A stretch of 6,880 bases of DNA from Chlamydiota bacterium (GTDB taxonomy: Bacteria > Auribacterota > UBA3054 > B51-G9): NCBI GenBank assembly GCA_003648225.1, contig QMOL01000157.1, positions 1 through 6,880 of the forward strand, given 5' to 3'. This document shows, in pieces, positions 1-5,051 of the stretch. The first letter of the stretch is position 1, and every line of letters starts with the position of its first letter. The position numbers were made by a program, and so were the translations under genes. The notes under the pieces are model-generated. The model ran no database searches and was not told where the DNA came from. It saw nothing but the letters and a program-made list of their open reading frames with translations.

Positions 1-1241
1 CTAAAGATAAAGTAGTTGCAGTTGCTCAAGGGAAAAAAGGGGAGTTCGTCGATATTATTGATATGGACCTCAGAGATGTCGTTAAACTTATTAGAGGGAA
101 AAAGGGTACAATCGTTAAATTGAAAATAGTAAGATCGTCTGATAAAGGTATCAATAGAAAAATTATATCCATTACACGTGATAAAGTCGATCTCGAAGAC
201 CAAGCCGCGAAAATGGAATATGTGGATATTGTTAAAACTAATAAATCCGGTAAAATTAAAAATGTGCGTATCGCTGTTATTGACTTACCCTCATTTTATG
301 TTGATACAAAGCCAAAAACTTTTTTCCAAAAACCGGGACGTTCCGCCGTATCCGATATGAAAGATTTACTTATTAAATGTAATAAAGATAAAGTTGACGG
401 GATTATTCTTGATTTGCAAAGAAACGGCGGAGGCGCACTCGATGAAGCAGTCGATGTAGCCGGATTATTTCTCGCAAGAGGGAATATTGTGATTGCCACT
501 GACAGGCGAAAACGTGAAGCGGTGCTGGCGGACACTGATGCCGACCTGAACTTTAAAGGTCCGCTCATTATTACAACCAGCCCGCTTACGGCAAGTGGAG
601 CTGAAATTGTCGCCGGCGCACTTAAAGATTATAATCGCGCGCTTATAGTCGGCTCGGAACACTCTTACGGCAAAGGCTCTATTCAACAAGTCGTTCCTCT
701 CTCGGATAAACTTGGAGCGCTTAAAATTACTATCGGTGAATATTTTATTGCTGATGGTAAGCCTACTCAAATTGAAGGTGTTAAATCTGATATTCAATTG
801 CCTTCTGCTTTAGCCGCTCTTGACATTGGCGAGAAATTTATGCCGAATCCTCTTCCGTCCAGAACTCTTAAAAGTCGTCTGACGGATTATTATAAAGCAG
901 GCGAGTCAAAAAAAGGATGGCAAAAAGTTACTCAAAATACTATCAGCAATCTTCTCGCGCTTTCACAAAAAAGAGTCGGAAAAAATAACGTTTTTAAAGA
1001 AATTAAAGATGCAGTTAAAAAAGTCGACGAACAAAAGAAAAATAATATTATTACTATCGCTTCCTTGCTTGAAAATGTCAACCCGAGTACAGATAAAACC
1101 AATAATACAAATAATATCGTCAGTCCTTATGATAAACCTTTGACTAACGATGTCGTTGTTTTTGAAGCACTTAACATAATGACTGACTGGCTTACTGACG
1201 CCAAACCTGAAAAACAGAAAGTAGTAAGCAGTAAGCAGTAA
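1..1241 (+). CDS. Tail-specific / C-terminal processing protease (peptidase S41, Prc-like), 5' end missing
   Basis: A serine endopeptidase of the S41 family, probably acting in the periplasm or envelope by cutting proteins near their C-termini. The reading frame is open from base 3, so the gene starts left of the window; the ATG at 63 lies inside the PDZ domain and is not the start. In order one sees the second half of a PDZ domain (to about base 185, with VVKLIRGKKGT), then the protease core with NGGG at 423-434, TASGAE with the predicted nucleophile Ser at 594-596, and SYGKGS with the predicted general-base Lys at 672-674. Ser and Lys are 26 residues apart; 25 is usual in CtpA and E. coli Prc as I recall them, so there is a one-residue insertion before the Lys. 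The lysine-rich tail from about base 815 resembles the C-terminal domain of Prc rather than short CtpA. The last residues (VVSSKQ) are encoded partly by a heptamer repeat. The visible 412 residues fit a Prc of about 650-700. Family assignment is firm; the exact substrate is unknown. Confidence 0.93.
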   Translation, partial: KDKVVAVAQGKKGEFVDIIDMDLRDVVKLIRGKKGTIVKLKIVRSSDKGINRKIISITRDKVDLEDQAAKMEYVDIVKTNKSGKIKNVRIAVIDLPSFYVDTKPKTFFQKPGRSAVSDMKDLLIKCNKDKVDGIILDLQRNGGGALDEAVDVAGLFLARGNIVIATDRRKREAVLADTDADLNFKGPLIITTSPLTASGAEIVAGALKDYNRALIVGSEHSYGKGSIQQVVPLSDKLGALKITIGEYFIADGKPTQIEGVKSDIQLPSALAALDIGEKFMPNPLPSRTLKSRLTDYYKAGESKKGWQKVTQNTISNLLALSQKRVGKNNVFKEIKDAVKKVDEQKKNNIITIASLLENVNPSTDKTNNTNNIVSPYDKPLTNDVVVFEALNIMTDWLTDAKPEKQKVVSSKQ

Positions 1242-1254
1242 GCAGTAAGCAGTA
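1223..1254. repeat. Heptamer tandem array, (AGTAAGC)x4 plus AGTA
   Basis: Four perfect copies of AGTAAGC (1223-1229, 1230-1236, 1237-1243, 1244-1250) are followed by a partial copy, AGTA. The array straddles the end of the protease gene: its TAA at 1239-1241 is the stop codon and the preceding codons are also repeat-derived. Since 7 is not a multiple of 3, three units put TAA into all three + frames, while the complement has no stop codon. This explains a spurious long minus-strand open frame here. Short 7-bp arrays of this kind occur in many bacterial genomes (for example the STRR repeats of cyanobacteria). Confidence 0.95.
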
Positions 1255-1325
1255 CCAGCCCCTAAATTCTCGGGACGCATTTTGCCGTCAGCTGCGATAA
1301 AGTAAAACGGGTTCTTGACCCTCAT
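1255..1325 (-). other. Intergenic segment with a codon-like minus-strand stretch
   Basis: This lies between the heptamer array and the ABC gene. On the minus strand an ATG (complement of 1323-1325) opens a frame beginning MRVKNPFYFIAADGKMRPEN and then runs into the repeat array. The first 23 or so residues look like ordinary protein, whereas the continuation is just translated repeat and the antisense of the protease gene. I do not think it is an expressed gene. It could be a relic of a gene, or part of a dispersed repeat that ends in the heptamer array. No promoter or ribosome-binding site is visible. Confidence 0.3.
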
Positions 1326-1922
1326 ATGTCGAAACTTAAAATTGAAAACCTGATTTACAGAAACTGCGGTCCGATTAATCTTTCGGTTAACGCCGGAGAA
1401 TGCATTTGTATCTACGGAAAATCAGGAACGGGGAAGTCCTTGCTTCTTCGCTCTATTGCCGATATCGACCCGCATTACGGTGAAATTTTCCTGAATGATA
1501 AGGAACAGTCGGATTTCCATCCGTGTGAATGGCGTAAATGTGTAGCAATGCTGCCATCGGAAAATAGATGGTGGCATGAAAACGTCGGTGATCACTTCCC
1601 AAAAACTAAAAACCATTTATTCAATAAACTTGACTTCAATGATGATGTGACCAAATGGAACGTTGCAAGATTATCAACAGGGGAAAGTCAGCGACTCGCC
1701 CTTATCAGATTGTTCTCGAACAATCCGGAAGTATTGCTGCTTGATGAACCGACAGCCGGACTTGATGTTAAAAGCACGGCATTAGTTGAAGAAATTGTAA
1801 ATGATTATATGATTGAAAACAACGCGGCAGTAATCTGGGTGTCTCATGATCCGGAGCAGGCAAAACGCATATCCCAAAAACATTTCCTGTTTAAAGATGG
1901 GAATATTGTGAAAACTAATTAA
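1326..1922 (+). CDS. Stand-alone ABC transporter-type ATPase subunit (FetA/YbbL-like size and layout)
   Basis: A 198-residue cytoplasmic ATP-binding cassette protein that should hydrolyse ATP as a dimer to drive a membrane partner. Visible motifs: Walker A GKSGTGKS (31-38), signature LSTGE (116-120), Walker B EVLLLDEP (135-142) with catalytic Glu141, D-loop AGLD (144-147) and switch His174 in WVSHD. The Q-loop position (VAMLPSEN, 73-80) carries Ser78 where Gln is normal, and the signature is LSTGE rather than LSGGQ. Length and the tail around NNAAVIWVSHD resemble E. coli FetA (YbbL), part of an iron exporter, but no FetB-like permease is in the window, so the substrate is open. The ATG at 1326 is chosen because it is the only start before Walker A with the usual 30-residue lead, and the frame upstream holds no ATG, GTG or TTG after the stop at 1263. 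There is no Shine-Dalgarno sequence. It begins 84 bp after the protease and may be co-transcribed with it. Confidence 0.88.
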   Translation: MSKLKIENLIYRNCGPINLSVNAGECICIYGKSGTGKSLLLRSIADIDPHYGEIFLNDKEQSDFHPCEWRKCVAMLPSENRWWHENVGDHFPKTKNHLFNKLDFNDDVTKWNVARLSTGESQRLALIRLFSNNPEVLLLDEPTAGLDVKSTALVEEIVNDYMIENNAAVIWVSHDPEQAKRISQKHFLFKDGNIVKTN

Positions 1923-1947
1923 GTGAGATTTTGAAATTTTTTGGAGT

Positions 1948-1990
1948 ACAGTAATAAAGAATTTTTGCGGAGCAAAAATTCATTTACTGT
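1948..1990. terminator. Long imperfect inverted repeat, candidate bidirectional terminator
   Basis: The inner arms GAATTTTTGC (1959-1968) and GCAAAAATTC (1972-1981) are perfectly complementary around a GGA loop. The outer arms ACAGTAA (1948-1954) and TTACTGT (1984-1990) also pair, separated from the inner stem by a small internal loop. It sits between two convergent genes and overlaps the last codons and TGA stop of the carbamoyltransferase. The stem is AT-rich and no clean T-run follows on either strand, so intrinsic termination is plausible but not certain. Confidence 0.5.
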
Positions 1991-3746
1991 GACGGTGTGT
2001 TGCTCCGGACAAATCATCTGTTAACTTTTCCGCCGAAGGAGGATTCATCTGTGGTAAATCGCGGCTTATTAAATAATTGCCAAGCACTAAAAAATCTATT
2101 CCCGTTCGTAAAAAACATCTGTAGGCGTCTTCAGGTGTGCAAACTATGGGTTCATCTCGGAAATTAAATGACGTGTTAATAACCATTCCGCAACCTGTTC
2201 GTTCATCAAAAGCTTTTATCACTTTATAAAAAAACGGATTGGTCTTTTTATCCACAGTTTGCACTCGCGCGGAATAATCAATATGCGTGATTGCGGGGAA
2301 AGGAGATCTGATCTTGCAAACCCGCCGTTCAAATTTTTGTTCATCATTGTTTCGCGGAATCCTTAATTTCTCTTTTATTCGCGTTACAAAAAGCATATAC
2401 GGCGAGGAAATGCCGGATTCAAAATATTCGCCCGCGCGCTCTGATAAACAGGCCGGCGCGAATGGCCGGAAAGATTCACGGCATTTTATTTTTTTGTTCA
2501 AAATCGTCTGCATTTTCGACGAACGAGCATCAGCGAGAATTGAACGATTGCCGAGCGCGCGCGGTCCGAACTCCATTCTTCCTCGGAAGAGTCCGATGAT
2601 TTTTTGTTTGTCGATTAATTCTGCAATCTTTTCCGATAGAGTATTATCATCAAAACGTTTCGCTGTAATTTTATTTTTGTCAATAAATTTTTTAATATAA
2701 TTTTCTGAAAAATCAGGTCCTAATAATGCACCCTTCATTTTATCAGTTGTGCCGTCACTTTTTCTTTCATTATTTAAAACTTCATGATAAACAAACAACG
2801 CGGCGCCAATCGCTCCGCCGGCATCACCGGCAGCGGGTTGAACCCAGATGCTTTTAAATTTACTTTCGTTGAGAAGCTTGCCGTTTGCGACACAGTTTAG
2901 TGCTACACCACCGGCGAGGCAAAGATTTTCACATTTTGTAATTTTATACGCGTGGTCGGCGACTTTCAATATTATTATCTCTGCTGCCGTTTGAATTGAT
3001 CCGGCGATGTCAGCATTGAATTGAGAAAGTTCATTATCAGGATCACGTGGTAAACCATCAAAAAGTTTATAAAACTTTTCTGTCGTCAATAAATTCTTTC
3101 CGCTGAAATCAAAATATTCCATATTCAGGGTGAAACTGCCGTCATTATTCAAATTCACTAAATGTTCAAAAATTAAATTAACAAATTTCGGCTTGCCGTA
3201 AGGCGCGAGCCCCATAACTTTATATTCACCGAATCCGACACGAAAACCAAGGAATTGAGTAAACGCGGAATATAAATATCCGATGGAGTGGGGAAATGGG
3301 TGCTCGGTTAACTCTTGCATGCACGGGGCACGCATTTTTGGTTGATTGTCGAAGCCCCCGCGAATGCTTGGGCAATCGGCAAAAAATGTTGATTGAGAAA
3401 TTCCGTCTCCTTCGCCGTCTAAAGTTATAACAGCTGCTTTTTCAAATGGGGAAGGAAAAAACGCGCTTGCCGCGTGGGCGAAATTATGCTTTACAAAATG
3501 AATTTTTTCACCCGGAAATTTGTCTTTTATTATCTCGGATGAGCTTTCATAAAAAGCGATTGCGTCAACATTATCGATTTTTATATTCGTATATTCAAGG
3601 CAAAAATCAATCGAATTTTCAGGAAAAGAACTGTCGTTCTTCTTTCGTGAGAACCGCTCTTCTTGCGCGGCAGCGATTATCTCGCCATCGCGAAGAATTG
3701 TCGCGGCGGAATCATGGTCAAAAGAGCTTATTCCGAGAATATACAT
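1980..3746 (-). CDS. Carbamoyltransferase of the NodU/CmcH/TobZ family
   Basis: A 588-residue cytoplasmic enzyme expected to use carbamoyl phosphate and ATP to make carbamoyl-adenylate and pass the carbamoyl group to a hydroxyl of a sugar or other small molecule. The N-terminal Kae1-like domain (about 1-345) starts MYILGISSFDHDSAA and has EERFSRKK (29-36), the metal-binding H-x3-H at His87/His91, LDGEGDG (109-115), GFGEYKVMGLAPYG (171-184), CLAGGVALNC (276-285) and AAGDAGGAIGAA (305-316), whose Asp308 matches the Kae1 metal-ligand position. The C-terminal YrdC-like domain (about 350-588) has GRMEFGPRALGNRSI (389-403) and NTSFNFRDEPIV (524-535). All key motifs are present, so it looks active. 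The stretch between AIAFYE (62-67) and KHNFAHA (86-92) is about 20 residues, which I recall as roughly 50 shorter than in many homologues. The ATG at complement 3744-3746 gives a perfect family N-terminus; no Shine-Dalgarno sequence or clear promoter precedes it. No glycan or antibiotic genes adjoin, so the acceptor is unknown. Confidence 0.93.
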   Translation of the reverse strand: MYILGISSFDHDSAATILRDGEIIAAAQEERFSRKKNDSSFPENSIDFCLEYTNIKIDNVDAIAFYESSSEIIKDKFPGEKIHFVKHNFAHAASAFFPSPFEKAAVITLDGEGDGISQSTFFADCPSIRGGFDNQPKMRAPCMQELTEHPFPHSIGYLYSAFTQFLGFRVGFGEYKVMGLAPYGKPKFVNLIFEHLVNLNNDGSFTLNMEYFDFSGKNLLTTEKFYKLFDGLPRDPDNELSQFNADIAGSIQTAAEIIILKVADHAYKITKCENLCLAGGVALNCVANGKLLNESKFKSIWVQPAAGDAGGAIGAALFVYHEVLNNERKSDGTTDKMKGALLGPDFSENYIKKFIDKNKITAKRFDDNTLSEKIAELIDKQKIIGLFRGRMEFGPRALGNRSILADARSSKMQTILNKKIKCRESFRPFAPACLSERAGEYFESGISSPYMLFVTRIKEKLRIPRNNDEQKFERRVCKIRSPFPAITHIDYSARVQTVDKKTNPFFYKVIKAFDERTGCGMVINTSFNFRDEPIVCTPEDAYRCFLRTGIDFLVLGNYLISRDLPQMNPPSAEKLTDDLSGATHRHSK

Positions 3747-3754
3747 ATAATTTA

Positions 3755-3768
3755 GTTATTGGTTATTA
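3755..3768. repeat. Two-unit heptamer repeat GTTATTG / GTTATTA
   Basis: GTTATTG (3755-3761) is followed directly by GTTATTA (3762-3768), just upstream of the carbamoyltransferase start. Two copies in AT-rich DNA is weak alone; it is listed because its 7-bp period matches the stronger array at 1223-1254. Confidence 0.45.
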
Positions 3769-3825
3769 AATAGCTGATTATTTAATTATCGGTTGATCAG
3801 TTAAATGTCTTAAGGTCTGGATTTC

Positions 3826-3894
3826 GTGATCTTACGACCGAACTGAGCGGCGGCTCAAAAAACAGGTACACAAGCCGTCTGCTCCAGTGATCTT
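3826..3894. repeat. Imperfect hairpin flanked by 8-bp direct repeats
   Basis: The 8-mer GTGATCTT occurs at 3826-3833 and again at 3887-3894. Between them ACTGAGC (3842-3848) pairs with GCTCCAGT (3881-3888, one bulged C) and CGGCT (3851-3855) pairs with AGCCG (3873-3877), leaving a 17-base loop. The layout resembles a small inserted element with a target duplication or a folded recombination site, but the direct repeats partly overlap the stem and the ends are not inverted repeats. Function is unknown. Confidence 0.45.
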
Positions 3895-3915
3895 GTTATT
3901 TGTTAAAATTCATTT

Positions 3916-3942
3916 TTCACCACGGAACACACAGAATACACG
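3916..3942. repeat. Degenerate 9-bp-period repeat (GAACACACG-like, three units)
   Basis: TTCACCACG (3916-3924), GAACACACA (3925-3933) and GAATACACG (3934-3942) line up with a 9-base period around a GAACACACG-like consensus. I recall similar CACGGAGAACACGG-type patches scattered between genes in many bacterial genomes; this is from memory and unverified. Confidence 0.55.
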
Positions 3943-3968
3943 AAAAAAATAAATTTCTTTATTTGGAA

Positions 3969-4021
3969 ATTGGATATTCCTGCTGTAAGTCCGCCTTTGG
4001 CGGATTTGATATTGGATATTC
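3969..4021. repeat. Pair of 11-bp direct repeats around a GC-rich hairpin
   Basis: ATTGGATATTC occurs at 3969-3979 and 4011-4021. Between them TCCGCC (3990-3995), loop TTT and GGCGGA (3999-4004) form a perfect 6-bp stem, extendable by three weaker pairs to 3987-4007. A few T residues follow on the + strand, but no + strand gene ends nearby, so a terminator role is doubtful. It looks more like a small dispersed palindromic repeat. Confidence 0.6.
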
Positions 4022-4035
4022 AATTTCTTAACTCT

Positions 4036-4061
4036 CGCAAAGGCGCAAAGCTCGCAAAGTT
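4036..4061. repeat. CGCAAAG repeat patch, three units
   Basis: CGCAAAG starts at 4036, 4044 and 4053, giving periods of 8 and 9 bases with variable spacer bases. CGCAAAG-rich patches are, as I recall, a common intergenic repeat in diverse bacteria. No coding or regulatory role is evident. Confidence 0.65.
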
Positions 4062-4130
4062 AATAAAAACAATCAATTACTTATTAGAATTTCTTTTACT
4101 TTTCTAACACCATTTCGAAAATAACAAAGC

Positions 4131-4144
4131 GACCTTATGACCTT
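4131..4144. repeat. 8-bp-period repeat GACCTTAT / GACCTT
   Basis: GACCTTAT (4131-4138) is followed by GACCTT (4139-4144) and then a looser GAGACTT. It lies just past the 3' end of the Nudix gene. It is short, so chance is possible, but it is in keeping with the other short-period patches in this gap. Confidence 0.4.
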
Positions 4145-4164
4145 GAGACTTCAATTGTCCAACG

Positions 4165-4860
4165 TCAAATCATCCCTTTGTATTGGCAATACGCGAGCAG
4201 TGATTTCGGGTCTCGGGTGTGTTTGGGCAGTTCATCGAACGGAACAATAATCACTCGCAACTTTTCATTTTCGTGTTCCGCGCCGGTGATTTTCCCGTGA
4301 AGTTTTTCAATTTTTTCTTTCGGCATTTCTATTTCACAAAAATACATTTTTATGCTCTCGTCACATCCTCCGCAAGAAGCAAAAAATTCATTGAGATAGA
4401 TGAGTTGATTAGCATTAACTTTAATACCGACTTCCTCCTCAATTTCTTTCGCGGCTGTGGAAACAAAATCGCCTTTGTCGTCCATCATTCCGGCAGGGAT
4501 TTCAATTGATTCATACACACCGACCGGGAATCTCGGCTGACTTGTCAGGACAACCCATTTTTCATCTTTTGATTTAAGAATGATAAGCATTGCAACCGCA
4601 TCGCCCCGCATAAACAAGGCCCCGTGCATAAGATTGCCGTTATGGTCAATCACATCCGCGTGCAGTTTCGCGAAAAGTAAACCGCCATCGTATCTTCTAT
4701 CAACGGCTTGAACGAGGATTTTTTTGATTATAAATCGCTTGTCCATCCGTTCAAGCCAGTTTTTTAATTGAGAAGATTTGGCAACAAGGTTTATATCTTC
4801 ATTTTCACCGATCAGTTCAAATGACTGTCCGAACATATTAATTTTCAAATTATTTTTCAT
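4165..4860 (-). CDS. Nudix hydrolase, ADP-sugar / ADP-ribose pyrophosphatase type (NUDX14-like)
   Basis: A 231-residue cytoplasmic Mg-dependent hydrolase that should split a nucleoside diphosphate sugar (ADP-ribose or ADP-glucose are likeliest) into AMP and a sugar phosphate. The N-terminal 75 residues form the dimerising domain seen in ADP-sugar pyrophosphatases; ALFMRGDAVAMLIIL (81-95) starts the Nudix fold; the Nudix box runs from Gly124 in PAGMMDDKGD to KEIEEEVGI (138-146), with the metal-binding Glu at 139, 142 and 143. The box departs from the consensus: Gly130 falls where Glu is normal and Lys138 replaces Arg. PAGMMDDKGDF, followed by a GGCDE loop (164-168), matches what I recall of Arabidopsis NUDX14, an ADP-sugar diphosphatase, better than E. 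coli NudF. The ATG at complement 4858-4860 gives a full N-terminal domain; a second ATG eight codons in is possible. There is no Shine-Dalgarno sequence. It diverges from the lamin-tail gene and has no functional partner nearby. Confidence 0.9.
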   Translation of the reverse strand: MKNNLKINMFGQSFELIGENEDINLVAKSSQLKNWLERMDKRFIIKKILVQAVDRRYDGGLLFAKLHADVIDHNGNLMHGALFMRGDAVAMLIILKSKDEKWVVLTSQPRFPVGVYESIEIPAGMMDDKGDFVSTAAKEIEEEVGIKVNANQLIYLNEFFASCGGCDESIKMYFCEIEMPKEKIEKLHGKITGAEHENEKLRVIIVPFDELPKHTRDPKSLLAYCQYKGMI

Positions 4861-4869
4861 AATGGCATT

Positions 4870-4875
4870 ATTATA
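4870..4875 (-). promoter_or_regulatory. Candidate -10 box (TATAAT) for the Nudix gene
   Basis: The minus strand reads TATAAT here, nine bases before the Nudix ATG. No good -35 hexamer is seen at 16-18 bp; the region is A/T-rich (minus-strand TATTAA at 17 bp). If used, transcription would begin within two or three bases of the start codon, giving an almost leaderless message. Confidence 0.35.
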
Positions 4876-4936
4876 ACAAAATAATTATTTTTTTAATAGA
4901 ATGATTTGTTTTTAAAGCATATATGTAATTTTATTA

Positions 4937-4948
4937 GTGACCGGTTAC
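4937..4948. promoter_or_regulatory. Near-palindrome GTGACCGGTTAC, candidate operator
   Basis: GTGACCGGTTAC is a 12-bp palindrome with one mismatched pair, placed near the middle of the divergent intergenic region about 50 bp upstream of the -35 box of the lamin-tail gene. It is followed at 4948-4961 by a small hairpin, CGTAT/ATACG. A regulator site is possible; no regulator is encoded nearby. Confidence 0.25.
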
Positions 4949-4995
4949 GTATTTTTATACGCTGAGGAGTTTCATCGTGGCATGGCATAATGGAA

Positions 4996-5024
4996 TTGAC
5001 TCAAACTTGTGATTAAGTTATAAT
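4996..5024 (+). promoter_or_regulatory. Sigma-70-type promoter for the lamin-tail gene
   Basis: TTGACT (4996-5001) and a perfect TATAAT (5019-5024) are separated by exactly 17 bp. Transcription should start near 5031, leaving a leader of about 20 bases before the ATG at 5052. This is the best-formed promoter in the window and suggests ordinary housekeeping-sigma expression. Confidence 0.65.
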
Positions 5025-5051
5025 AATGATATAAAATACAATGAATATAAT

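Larger units (their letters stand above)
3747..4164. other. 418-bp gene-free gap filled with short repeats and hairpins
   Basis: This lies between the starts of the carbamoyltransferase message and the end of the Nudix gene. I find no credible gene on either strand. It holds, from left to right, a two-unit 7-bp repeat, a hairpin flanked by 8-bp direct repeats, a 9-bp-period patch, a pair of 11-bp direct repeats around a GC-rich hairpin, a CGCAAAG patch and an 8-bp-period patch, each listed separately. The gap makes co-transcription of the Nudix and carbamoyltransferase genes unlikely. Confidence 0.7.
4866..5028. repeat. 12-bp inverted repeat in the two divergent promoter regions
   Basis: CATTATTATAAC at 4866-4877 is the exact complement of GTTATAATAATG at 5017-5028. 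Each copy contains the TATAAT of the gene it faces, so the Nudix and lamin-tail genes share a 12-base sequence at their presumed -10 regions. The arms are 139 bases apart, too far for a compact hairpin. Confidence 0.7.

Noticed and set aside
963..1325. 120-codon minus-strand open frame over the end of the protease gene
   Set aside because: It is mostly antisense of the S41 C-terminus plus a translated heptamer repeat, which has no stops on that strand. Only the first 20 or so residues look protein-like.
2287..2700. 137-codon + strand open frame
   Set aside because: It is antisense to the strongly conserved C-terminal domain of the carbamoyltransferase and has no protein-like features of its own.
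3826..3900. Integron attC site
   Set aside because: The interrupted stem with a bulged base is reminiscent of attC, but the paired RYYYAAC and GTTRRRY end boxes are not present at the right places and no integrase or cassette gene is near.
3987..4007. Intrinsic terminator at the TCCGCC/GGCGGA hairpin
   Set aside because: T residues follow it only on the + strand, where no gene ends; on the minus strand, where the Nudix gene would need it, no T-run follows.
3747..4164. CRISPR array or small RNA gene in the repeat-rich gap
   Set aside because: The repeats are 7-11 bp, of different families, with no regular 25-40-bp repeat and spacer pattern. No tRNA-like cloverleaf or clear promoter-terminator pair was found.
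4977..5012. Eleven-codon frame starting GTG, seven bases after GAGGAG (4964-4969)
   Set aside because: It has the only Shine-Dalgarno-like motif in the window, but it is tiny, lies upstream of and over the -35 box of the lamin-tail gene, and has no promoter of its own. Probably chance.
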